DNA from: Pseudomonadota bacterium
GTDB lineage: Bacteria; Pseudomonadota; Alphaproteobacteria; Acetobacterales; Acetobacteraceae
Reading direction: 5' to 3'
DNA length: 64,000 nt
Assembly: GCA_021851785.1 (NCBI GenBank)
Contig: JAJZBV010000004.1
Span: 24,591 to 88,590, forward strand
Of this stretch, positions 1-7,393 are shown in pieces (the first letter of the stretch is position 1; each line of letters opens with the position of its first letter). The notes beneath the pieces are model-generated. The model made no database searches, was not told the origin of the DNA, and saw only the letters and a list, made by a program, of their open reading frames with translations. A program made the position numbers and the translations under genes.

Positions 1-1046
1 CCCTTTGGTGTATCGAAGGCGAGCCCCTCCATCGCCGCGATCAGGGTTTCGCTATCGGTCTTGCCGTGGGTTTTCTCGACCGCCGCGACCACCGCCATCG
101 CCGCCGCCATGCCGCCGCAGGTGAAGAAATCCGGCGGCTGATGGAAGCGCTTTTCATGCTCGGCGACTAGCCAGTCATTGGCGGGGTTTTTCGGAATGTC
201 GTAATAATAGTAGGTGGCGCCTTCGAGGCCGGGAAACGCCTTGTAGGCGACCAGGGCGGGGAGGATATTGCCGCCGGTCGCCACCCGAATGCCGAGCCGC
301 GCCGGGTCCATCGCCTTGATCGCGCTCAGCGGATCGCCGCCGCCGGCCCAGATCACCCAGATGATCTTGTCGCCTTTTTCATTGGCGAGACTGTCGAAAA
401 TCCGCTGCAAGGGCGCGGTGAAATCGGTGGTGGCGGGGGGCGCGTATTCCTCATGCACGAGATGCGCGCCGGTCGCGGCGAGAGCGGTGCGGAAAGCGGC
501 GACGCCGTCATGGCCGAAGGCGTAATCCTGCGCCAATGTCGCGACCGTCACCCCGGGCTTGCCGATCGCGAGCGCGTTGGCGATGGCGTCTTGCGAGGAG
601 TTGCGACTGGTGCGGAAAATATAGCGGTTCCACTTCGCGCCGGTGATGCTGTCGGCGACGGCGGGCTCGACGATCAGGATCTTCTTGTAATCCTCGGCGA
701 CCGGCAGCATCGCGAGCGCGACGGCGGAACTGGTGCCGCCGACGGCGAGATCGACATCGTCGTCGCCATAGGCCTCGGCGAGCAGATTGCGCGCGACATC
801 GGGCTTGGTCTGACTATCTTTTTCGATCACCTCGATCTTGCGCCCGGCGACCGTCATGGTGCCGTGGGTCGCGTATTCGAGGCCGAGCTGAAACCCGGTT
901 GCGGATTGCTTGGCATAGGCTTCGAGCGGCCCGGTGCGGTCCTCGATCAGCGCGATGCGAAGCGGTTTTTCCTCGGCGCGGACGATCCCGGATACCAGGC
1001 TCGCGCAAAACAACGCCAAAAGACCGACCCAAACCCGTCTCATCAT
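1..1046 (-). CDS. ABC transporter substrate-binding protein, Liv/aromatic-acid type (C-terminus outside window)
   Basis: Periplasmic binding protein of the Peripla_BP_6 (Leu/Ile/Val-binding-like) family, which captures a small solute for a Liv-type ABC importer. The window holds about 348 codons from the start; the C-terminus lies beyond position 1. A Sec signal peptide is visible (MMRRVWVGLL..., ending near VRAEE), followed by the family opening PLRIALIEDRTGP. Two in-frame ATGs (1046 and 1043) follow a strong GGAGGA ribosome site. It sits 16 bp after the next binding-protein gene on the same strand, so the two are probably co-transcribed. No permease or ATPase gene is seen in this part of the window. 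The substrate cannot be read from the sequence; the P450 neighbour suggests an aromatic or other hydrophobic acid (inference). Confidence 0.88.
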   Translation of the reverse strand, partial: MMRRVWVGLLALFCASLVSGIVRAEEKPLRIALIEDRTGPLEAYAKQSATGFQLGLEYATHGTMTVAGRKIEVIEKDSQTKPDVARNLLAEAYGDDDVDLAVGGTSSAVALAMLPVAEDYKKILIVEPAVADSITGAKWNRYIFRTSRNSSQDAIANALAIGKPGVTVATLAQDYAFGHDGVAAFRTALAATGAHLVHEEYAPPATTDFTAPLQRIFDSLANEKGDKIIWVIWAGGGDPLSAIKAMDPARLGIRVATGGNILPALVAYKAFPGLEGATYYYYDIPKNPANDWLVAEHEKRFHQPPDFFTCGGMAAAMAVVAAVEKTHGKTDSETLIAAMEGLAFDTPK

Positions 1047-1062
1047 GATGTCCTCCGAAAAA

Positions 1063-2265
1063 TCATCCCGCGCAAGCGGGGTTGGCCGGCAGAAACGCGC
1101 TATCGCCTGCGATCGTCGCCAGCTTCTGATAGTAATCCCAGGGCGCGTGGCTTTCTTGCGGCGTTTTCACGCGATAGAGCGTGAGATCATAGATCACCCG
1201 GCCATCCTCGCGGACGCGCGCCGGATGGCCGAAATAATCGACCGGCCGCGCTCGCATGGCGCGATTGACGGCGAGCGCGTCGCTGGTTTTGGCGCTCTCG
1301 CAGGCGCGAAGATAATGCCGTGTCGCGATGTAGATCGCGGCCTGGTTCTTGGTCGGCATCGCGTGCCGCGCCGCTTTGAAACGCGCGCCGAATTGCCGCG
1401 CGCTCGCGCTCTGGTCCCAGTAAAATCCGGCGGAAAACGTGAGCCCCTGGGTCAGGTCGAGGCCGAGCGCGTTGATATCGGTGATGTAGGTGAGGAAGCC
1501 CACGATCACCGTTCCCTTGGCGCCGAGAAGGCCGAATTCGCGCGCCTGCTTGATGAGGTTGACGAGATCGCCGCCGACCGAGGCAAGCCCGATCGCGGTC
1601 GCCCCCGAGGCCCGCGCCTGGAGCAGAAACGGCGCGAAATCGGTCGCGCCGATCGCATGACGCGCGGCGCCGAGCACCTGGCCGCCATTGGCCGTGATCA
1701 CCGCGCTCGCGTCGCGCCGCAAAGCGCGGCCGAAGGCATGATCGACGGTGACGAAAAACCAGCTTTTGGCGCCGCCATCGAGCACCGCTTTTGCCGTCCC
1801 CGCCGTCAGCGCGTGGGTATCATCGGCCCAATGGGTGCTGACCGGCGTGCAGAATTTCGCGGTGAGATCGGCGGTCGCGGCGGCGGTGATCATCACCGTT
1901 TTCTGTCGCTGCTTTGCCACTTCCTGCACCGCGAGCGCGATCGCAGTCACCGGCAGATCGATGATCGCGTCAACCCCGTTCTCGTCATACCAGTGTCCGG
2001 CGATGGCGGCGGCGATATCGGGTTTGTTCTGATGATCGGCATGCACGATCTCGATCGGGCGGCCGAGCACGCGCCCACCGAAATCCGCCGTCGCCATTTG
2101 CGCAGCCAGCACCGATCCCGGCCCGCCGCTATCGGCATAGGGGCCGGTCTCGTCGGTGAGCACGCCGATGCGAAGCGGCGTCTCGGCGGCACGCGCGCGG
2201 CCGCCAAGCCAGGGCAGAGAGGCGAGCCCGGCAAGCGAGCGGCGCGTGATCGGCACAGAAATCAT
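1063..2265 (-). CDS. ABC transporter substrate-binding protein (Peripla_BP_6), Tat-like signal
   Basis: Second solute-binding protein of the Liv-type family, 400 residues, full length. The N-terminus has a twin-arginine-like signal (TRRSLAGL at residues 7-14, cleavage near ARA-AE at 26), so export by Tat is possible. The mature part starts PLRIGVLTDETGPYAD. It is a clear paralogue of the binding protein at 25015-26223: both carry the block DHQNKPDI and the ending KTPxESH.xWDxxxxLATxxxDxAF. The ATG overlaps the stop of the upstream P450 gene by 4 bp (ATGA), implying translational coupling. That coupling ties uptake to an oxygenase, so the ligand may be the P450 substrate or a relative (inference). 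Confidence 0.88.
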   Translation of the reverse strand: MISVPITRRSLAGLASLPWLGGRARAAETPLRIGVLTDETGPYADSGGPGSVLAAQMATADFGGRVLGRPIEIVHADHQNKPDIAAAIAGHWYDENGVDAIIDLPVTAIALAVQEVAKQRQKTVMITAAATADLTAKFCTPVSTHWADDTHALTAGTAKAVLDGGAKSWFFVTVDHAFGRALRRDASAVITANGGQVLGAARHAIGATDFAPFLLQARASGATAIGLASVGGDLVNLIKQAREFGLLGAKGTVIVGFLTYITDINALGLDLTQGLTFSAGFYWDQSASARQFGARFKAARHAMPTKNQAAIYIATRHYLRACESAKTSDALAVNRAMRARPVDYFGHPARVREDGRVIYDLTLYRVKTPQESHAPWDYYQKLATIAGDSAFLPANPACAG

Positions 2266-3548
2266 GTCAGCGTCACCGGCAGCGAAAGAAAGCCACGAAA
2301 CCGCGCCCGCCCGCCACGGATCGGCGCGGCGGACAAATCATAGCGCGGGAAGCGCTCCAGGAACCGCGCGATCGCGATGCGTGCTTCCAGCCGCGCGACA
2401 GCGAGCCCGGCGCATTGATGAATGCCAAAGCCGAACGCGACATGGCGATTGGGCGTGCGCGCGAGATCGAGCCGGTCGGGGTCGGGAAATTGCGCCGGAT
2501 CGCGATTGGCGGCGCCGATGCCAAGCGTGATCAGCGCCCCTTCGGGGATGGCGACGCCGCCGATCTCGCAGGCGGCGAGGGCGCGACGATTGCCGAGCTG
2601 ATTGGAACTCTCGAAGCGGAGAAACTCCTCGATCGCGCTCGCCATGAGCGTGGGATCGGCGCGCAGGCGTTCGCGCTCGCCGCGAAATTCCGAGAGCGCA
2701 TGGAGCGCGTTGCCGATGAGGTTGGTCGTCGTCTCATGCCCGGCATTGAGAAGAAAGATGCAGTTATGCAGCAATTCGCGCTCATCGAGCCGCGCGCCAT
2801 CCGCCTCACCCCCAGCTTGCTCGCCCCCACCTTGTTCCCCCTGAATGAGACGGGTCAGGATGTCGCGCGTCGGATCGCCGGGCCGCACCCGCCTCGCCGC
2901 GATGAGATCGCGAAGATAGGCGAGAAATGCCTCGACCGCGCGATTGCCGCGCGCCAGCATCGCGGCATCCGGCGCCGGCTCCAGCGCGCCGAGAATGGCG
3001 AGCGACCAGCCGCGCAAGGGGCCGCGTTCGTCATGCGGCACGGCGAGCAGATTGCCGATCACCTCGACCGGAATGAGGGCCGCGAAATCCTCGATCAGAT
3101 CGATCTCTCTTCTCTCCGCCGCCCGATCGAGAAGGGTTGCGACCAGACGCTCGATCCCATCCTCCATCTCGGCGATGACGCGCGCGGTGAGCGCGCCCGC
3201 GATCAGGCGACGGACGCGCGTATGCAGCGGCGGGTCGTTGAACACGAGGCTGGTGGTGTGGTGCTCATAAAGCGGCGTTGCCCCGTATTTGGGCCGGAAC
3301 TCGTCCTTCTTGTCGGAAGAAAACCGCCGCGGGTCGCGATAGACGGCAACGACATCGTCGTGCCGGGTGAGAAAATAGCTGTGATCGGGCATGCGCCGGA
3401 CCGGATCATGCCGGCGCAACGCATGGTAGAAAGGATAGGGGTTTTCGTAAAACGCCGGCGGCAAGGCGCGAAGATCGAAGCCGGCGAGAAAACGCGCATC
3501 ATCCGCCCTGGCGTCCACCACCGTCTCGCCCACGTTCCCGCTCCCCAT
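2262..3548 (-). CDS. cytochrome P450
   Basis: Soluble bacterial cytochrome P450 monooxygenase, 428 residues from the ATG at 3548 (a GTG lies one codon upstream). The hallmarks are present. The I-helix oxygen-activation motif AGHETT is near residues 269-274, with the acid-alcohol pair replaced by E-T. The K-helix EFLR gives the ExxR pair (E308, R311). The haem loop FGFGIHQCAG carries the cysteine ligand at about 379. There is no membrane anchor. No ferredoxin or reductase gene is adjacent, so electrons must come from elsewhere. It is coupled by an ATGA overlap to a solute-binding gene. Subfamily and substrate are not assignable by eye; 429-residue class I P450s of alphaproteobacteria often act on aromatic or terpenoid acids. 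Confidence 0.93.
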   Translation of the reverse strand: MGSGNVGETVVDARADDARFLAGFDLRALPPAFYENPYPFYHALRRHDPVRRMPDHSYFLTRHDDVVAVYRDPRRFSSDKKDEFRPKYGATPLYEHHTTSLVFNDPPLHTRVRRLIAGALTARVIAEMEDGIERLVATLLDRAAERREIDLIEDFAALIPVEVIGNLLAVPHDERGPLRGWSLAILGALEPAPDAAMLARGNRAVEAFLAYLRDLIAARRVRPGDPTRDILTRLIQGEQGGGEQAGGEADGARLDERELLHNCIFLLNAGHETTTNLIGNALHALSEFRGERERLRADPTLMASAIEEFLRFESSNQLGNRRALAACEIGGVAIPEGALITLGIGAANRDPAQFPDPDRLDLARTPNRHVAFGFGIHQCAGLAVARLEARIAIARFLERFPRYDLSAAPIRGGRARFRGFLSLPVTLT

Positions 3549-3613
3549 CACGCGGCACGCTACAAGCGGGGCATCATCGCGTCAATCACCGCGCCGGCGG
3601 CGGCTAGGGCGGG

Positions 3614-4102
3614 TCAGGCGCGGTGGATGGGGTCGATCCAGGGGATGGTTTCGGCTTTCTCGACCGGTTCGATGTCGAGATTGACCACCACCGCCTCATT
3701 GTCGCTCCGCACCAGAACGCATTCCAGCGTCTCATCGGTGCTCGCATTGATTTCCTGATGCGGCACATAGGGCGGCACGAAAATGAAATCACCCGGGCCG
3801 GCCTCGGCGGTGAATTCCAGATGCTCGCCCCAGCGCATGCGGGCGCGCCCCTTGACGACATAGATCACGCTTTCCAGCGCCCCGTGGTGATGGGCGCCGG
3901 TCTTGGCGTTGGGATGGATGCTGACCGTGCCGGCCCAGATCTTCTGCGCCCCGACGCGGGCGAGATTGATCGCCGCCCGCCGGTCCATCCCCGGCGTCTG
4001 CGCGGTATTGGGATCGAGGGCGTGGCCGGGGATAACCCGCACGCCGTGGGTTTTCCAATCCGGCGTCGGGTGATGGTCATGGGGCGCGTCAGCTTGGCTC
4101 AT
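3614..4102 (-). CDS. cupin-domain protein
   Basis: Small single-domain cupin, 162 residues. The metal-binding motif is readable: HHHGALE (His71-73 and Glu77) and a later PHQE (His115), fitting the 3-His/1-Glu pattern of a bound Fe/Mn/Zn ion. The barrel strands IYVVKGRARMRWG and GDFIFVPPYVPH are typical. The protein has no signal peptide. Its ATG overlaps the stop of the MFS gene (ATGA), so it is in that operon. Cupins of this size act as dioxygenases, isomerases or small-ligand sensors; which applies here is not visible. Confidence 0.8.
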   Translation of the reverse strand: MSQADAPHDHHPTPDWKTHGVRVIPGHALDPNTAQTPGMDRRAAINLARVGAQKIWAGTVSIHPNAKTGAHHHGALESVIYVVKGRARMRWGEHLEFTAEAGPGDFIFVPPYVPHQEINASTDETLECVLVRSDNEAVVVNLDIEPVEKAETIPWIDPIHRA

Positions 4103-5394
4103 GATTTGGCGATGCTCCCGGAGGCAGTGGTGAGCGCCATTTTGACGCCGAATGCGGCCGCGATCCAGCCCTGATCGCGGCGGGTGCGCGGGCCGGTCTC
4201 GGGCACCAGGACGGCGCAGCCGAGAAAGGCGGCGAAGCCGGCGACGCTGAGCGCGAGGAACGCCGGATCATAGCCGAAATGCTGAGCGATCAGGCCGCCA
4301 AACAGATTGGAGGCGCTGGCGCCGAGGCTGACGGCGAGCGCGACCGCGCCCTGGGCGAGGTTGACGCGCCCGGTGCCCTGCATCAGATCGGCGGCGATCA
4401 AGGCGCTCACGACACCGAAGATGCCCGAGCCGACGCCGTCGAGCGCCTGCACCGCGACCACCGCGAGCGGATCATGGAACACCATCAGCAGCAGGCCACG
4501 CAGCGGCAGCATGGCAAGCGCCACGAGGAAAATCGTCTTCCGCCCGATGCCGGCCATCACCGCGCGCCCGACCGAAGCCGACGCCAGCGTCATCACCAAT
4601 TGCGCCGCCATGATGCAGCCGCTCATGGCGAACAGGGTGTCGCCCCGCTGCGCGGCCAGCGCCTCGCTCGCCAGCGGCAGCATGGCGCCGTTGCCGAGAT
4701 AAAAGAGCAGGCAGACGGCAAGGAACGCGGCGAGATCGCGGCGGCGGAGAAGGGAGACGAGCGGCGTCGCGGCCGCGCCGGGCAAGGCCTCGCCGCGCGC
4801 CGCGCGGTGATCGATCTCATGCGCCGGGATCATCGCCGCCATCGCCGCGCTGGCGACCGCGAACATGCCCGCGAGGATGAAGATCCAGGTGAGGCCAAAC
4901 AGCCAGCCGGCCAGTCCGATCAGCAGGGCGGCGAGGAAATTGCCGGCATGGTTGAAGGTCTCGTTGCGGCTGATCCTTGCGGCCAAGCCGCTCCGCCCGA
5001 CGAGGCCGAGGCTCAAGCCGATGGTGATCGGATGAAACACGGCGAGCGCCATGCCGAGGATGACCGAGGCGGTGAACACCGCGGTCTTGCCCGGCACCAG
5101 CGCGATCAGCAAGACGCCGAGCGCGACCATCACGCCCGAGATCGCGAACATCAGGCGCTTGCGCGTCGTGCCGTCGACCAGCACGCCGGCCGGCACCTGG
5201 CTGAGCGCGCTCGCGATATTGTTGAGCGCGAAGGCGAACCCGATCGCCCCCGGCGACCAATGGCGCGCGTTCTGGAGGAACATCGCGAAAAACGGGCTGA
5301 GGCCATCGCGCATATCGGCGAGAAAGAACAGCATCCCGTCGAGGCCGAGATGGCCGCGCGCCGAGGCGGCGGGATTGGTGCGTGTCGTTGCCAT
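4099..5394 (-). CDS. MFS transporter (tandem paralogue 1)
   Basis: Major facilitator superfamily permease of the inner membrane, about 431 residues with roughly 12 hydrophobic segments. I chose the ATG at 5394 (MATTRTNPAA); a GTG ten codons upstream is also in frame and neither has a clear ribosome site. Family marks are LADMRDGLSPFF at the first helix, the loop VDGTTRKRL after helix 2, and GLSLGLVG...ARISRNE.FNHAGNF in helices 4-5. It is a paralogue of the next gene upstream (5437-6690), sharing these motifs and the central IDH..ARG loop, so an old tandem duplication is likely. Substrate unknown; export of a small organic compound is the family's common role. Confidence 0.85.
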   Translation of the reverse strand: MATTRTNPAASARGHLGLDGMLFFLADMRDGLSPFFAMFLQNARHWSPGAIGFAFALNNIASALSQVPAGVLVDGTTRKRLMFAISGVMVALGVLLIALVPGKTAVFTASVILGMALAVFHPITIGLSLGLVGRSGLAARISRNETFNHAGNFLAALLIGLAGWLFGLTWIFILAGMFAVASAAMAAMIPAHEIDHRAARGEALPGAAATPLVSLLRRRDLAAFLAVCLLFYLGNGAMLPLASEALAAQRGDTLFAMSGCIMAAQLVMTLASASVGRAVMAGIGRKTIFLVALAMLPLRGLLLMVFHDPLAVVAVQALDGVGSGIFGVVSALIAADLMQGTGRVNLAQGAVALAVSLGASASNLFGGLIAQHFGYDPAFLALSVAGFAAFLGCAVLVPETGPRTRRDQGWIAAAFGVKMALTTASGSIAKS

Positions 5395-5436
5395 GGCCGC
5401 AACATGGCCAGCACCGATGGCCACACTATGACGGGG

Positions 5437-6690
5437 TCAGCCCAATTCCCGCCCCATTTCGGCATATCGCGCCACACGCTCCGGCCGCGTCTCCGGCACG
5501 GCCTGCGAGAACAACGCCAGCGCGGCCAGGGCGGCGGCGGCAAGGGCAAGAAAGCCAGCGGGATAGCCGAAGATTTGGACGATCACGCCGGCGCCGAGAT
5601 TGGATGCGGCCCCGCCCGCCCCGGTCGCCAGCGCGACCAGACCTTGCGCGAAGTTGATCCGCCCGCTGCCCCGCATCAGATCGGCGGCGATCAAGGGCGC
5701 GATCACGCCGAACACGCCGGCGCCGATCCCGTCCAGCGTCTGCACGAGAACGATCCCGAGCGGGCTGGTCACGTGCGCGAATAAAATCCCGCGTAGCGGC
5801 AGCACCGCGAGCGCGACCAGGAAAATCGGCTTTCGCCCGTATCCCACGGCACTCGCGCGCCCGACGATGAGGGCAACGCCGACCATCACCGCTTGCGCGA
5901 CGATGATGCAGGCGCTCATCGCCGCCGCGTCGCTGCCGGGATGGGTGATCGCCAGAACCTGCCCGGCGAGCGGCAGCATCGCGGCATTGCCGAGATGAAA
6001 CAGCGCAACCGTCAGCAGAAACATGACAAATCCGGGCCGCCGCAGCGCGTCCCCGATCGAAAGCGCCGGCGCGCCGGGTTCGGGCCTGCCGCGCGCGACA
6101 TCGTGATCGATCGCGCGCTCGGGGATCAGCCTCGCGACCACCGCGCTCGCCAGCGCATAGAAGCAGGCGAGATAGAAAATCCACGCGAGGCCGAGAAAAT
6201 GTGTCACCGCGATGATCGTGAGCGCGCCACAGAAATTGCCGGCGTGATTGAACCCTTCATTGCGACTGATCCGCGCCGTGAGACGCCGCGGCCCGACCAG
6301 GCCGAGGCTCAGCCCGATCATGCCCGGGCCGAGAAAGGCGGCGGCGGCGCCCAGGATCGCCGCCACCGGCAAGACCGCCGCCGGGCGCGGCGCCAATACG
6401 ATCAGCAACGTCCCGAACCCGACGACGAGGCCGGCGCCGGCCAGCAGCAGGCGCTTGCAGCGCAGCGCATCGACCAGGAGCCCGGCCGGGATCAGGGCCA
6501 GCGCCGTCGCGATGTTGCTCACCGCCAGCGCGACGCCAATCATCGAGGGCTGCCACTGCGCGGCCCCTTTGAGGAACACCGCGAGATAGGGGCCGATGCC
6601 GTCCCGCATATCCGCCATCAGAAACGCGAGCCAATCGAGCGCCCGCTCGCCGCGCTTGGCGGCGGCGTTGGCCGTTTGTCCGCCTACCAG
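5437..6690 (-). CDS. MFS transporter (tandem paralogue 2), start uncertain
   Basis: Second MFS permease, paralogous to the downstream one (shared ADMRDG, LLVDALRCKRL, GLSLGLVG, ARISRNE, FNHAGNF, IDHDVARG). The reading frame is clear but the start is not. Between the stop of the SDR gene and the first conserved helix there is no ATG, GTG or TTG. The first in-frame ATG (6618) lies inside the conserved opening (WLAFLMADMRDG) and would clip it. The position given uses a CTG at 6690, inside a 15-bp-period tandem repeat. Alternatives are another CTG at 6705, initiation at 6618, or a long out-of-frame overlap with the SDR gene back to an ATG at 6900. Confidence 0.75.
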   Translation of the reverse strand: MVGGQTANAAAKRGERALDWLAFLMADMRDGIGPYLAVFLKGAAQWQPSMIGVALAVSNIATALALIPAGLLVDALRCKRLLLAGAGLVVGFGTLLIVLAPRPAAVLPVAAILGAAAAFLGPGMIGLSLGLVGPRRLTARISRNEGFNHAGNFCGALTIIAVTHFLGLAWIFYLACFYALASAVVARLIPERAIDHDVARGRPEPGAPALSIGDALRRPGFVMFLLTVALFHLGNAAMLPLAGQVLAITHPGSDAAAMSACIIVAQAVMVGVALIVGRASAVGYGRKPIFLVALAVLPLRGILFAHVTSPLGIVLVQTLDGIGAGVFGVIAPLIAADLMRGSGRINFAQGLVALATGAGGAASNLGAGVIVQIFGYPAGFLALAAAALAALALFSQAVPETRPERVARYAEMGRELG

Positions 6691-6707
6691 GGGCCCGCCT
6701 ACCAGGG
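6680..6707. repeat. 13-bp direct repeat, period 15, at the SDR/MFS junction
   Basis: The 13-mer CCGCCTACCAGGG occurs at 6680-6692 and again at 6695-6707. The duplication covers the TGG-TAG end of the SDR gene, and its second copy encodes the LVGG...LVGG start region of the MFS frame. The length (15) keeps frame. It looks like a replication-slippage duplication that may have altered the start of the MFS gene. Confidence 0.8.
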
Positions 6708-7376
6708 AAGCGTCTCTCCCTGATAATCGAGATACGCGACCCCGCCCTTGCCGTGGTGGCGGGTAATGGTCGCGGCGAGGCCCTTGGTGCTGGTCTCGAC
6801 ATCGAGCGGCGCTTGCGGCCCGCCCATATCGGTCCGCACCCAGCCGGGATGGAGGAGCAGGACGGTCCGCGTCTTGTTCGCCTCGTGGGCTGCGAAGCAT
6901 TTCGCGGCCATGTTCAGCGCTGCCTTGCTCACCCGATAAAGCTCATAGCCGCCATTGCATTGCGTGATGCTGCCGAGGACGGAGGTCATGAACCCGATCG
7001 TCCCGCCCTCCGCCACCAGCCCGGAAAGCGCCTCGGCCGTCCGCACCGGGTTGATCGCGTTGGTGAACAGAACGCGGGTGATTTCGGCGTCGGCGACCTT
7101 GGCGAGGGGCACCTCCGGCGGGCTCGAGACGCCGGCATTGACGAAGAGAAAGTCAAAGGTCTCGCCGGCCAGCCGCCCGGCCAGCGCCGCCACCTGCTCC
7201 GGCCGGTCGATATCGACCCTCTCCAGCCGGAGCGTCTTGGGATGGGCGTGATGGGCCTCCTCCAGCCCCGCCGATTCCCCCCGCCGCGTCACGACGACCT
7301 CCCCGCCGCGCGCCAGAAATTGCCGGGCAAGGCCGAGGCCGAGCCCGCGCGAGGCCCCGATGATCAATGCTTTCAT
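6699..7376 (-). CDS. short-chain dehydrogenase/reductase (SDR)
   Basis: Classical SDR oxidoreductase, 225 residues from the ATG at 7376 (longer upstream frames lack family sequence). The Rossmann motif is GASRGLG at residues 7-13, NAG is at 80-82 and the catalytic YRVSK (Tyr147, Lys151) is present; a serine lies at 132. The arginine cluster after the second strand (TRRGE) suggests NADP(H), by family rule. The best-known relatives of this short form (MKALIIGASRGLGLG...) are uncharacterised SDRs similar to CsgA/YciK-type proteins. It lies between the phosphoesterase and the MFS pair on the same strand, 17 bp after the former, and probably shares its transcript. Substrate unknown. Confidence 0.9.
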   Translation of the reverse strand: MKALIIGASRGLGLGLARQFLARGGEVVVTRRGESAGLEEAHHAHPKTLRLERVDIDRPEQVAALAGRLAGETFDFLFVNAGVSSPPEVPLAKVADAEITRVLFTNAINPVRTAEALSGLVAEGGTIGFMTSVLGSITQCNGGYELYRVSKAALNMAAKCFAAHEANKTRTVLLLHPGWVRTDMGGPQAPLDVETSTKGLAATITRHHGKGGVAYLDYQGETLPW

Positions 7377-7393
7377 GGCAAATCCTCTTCCGA

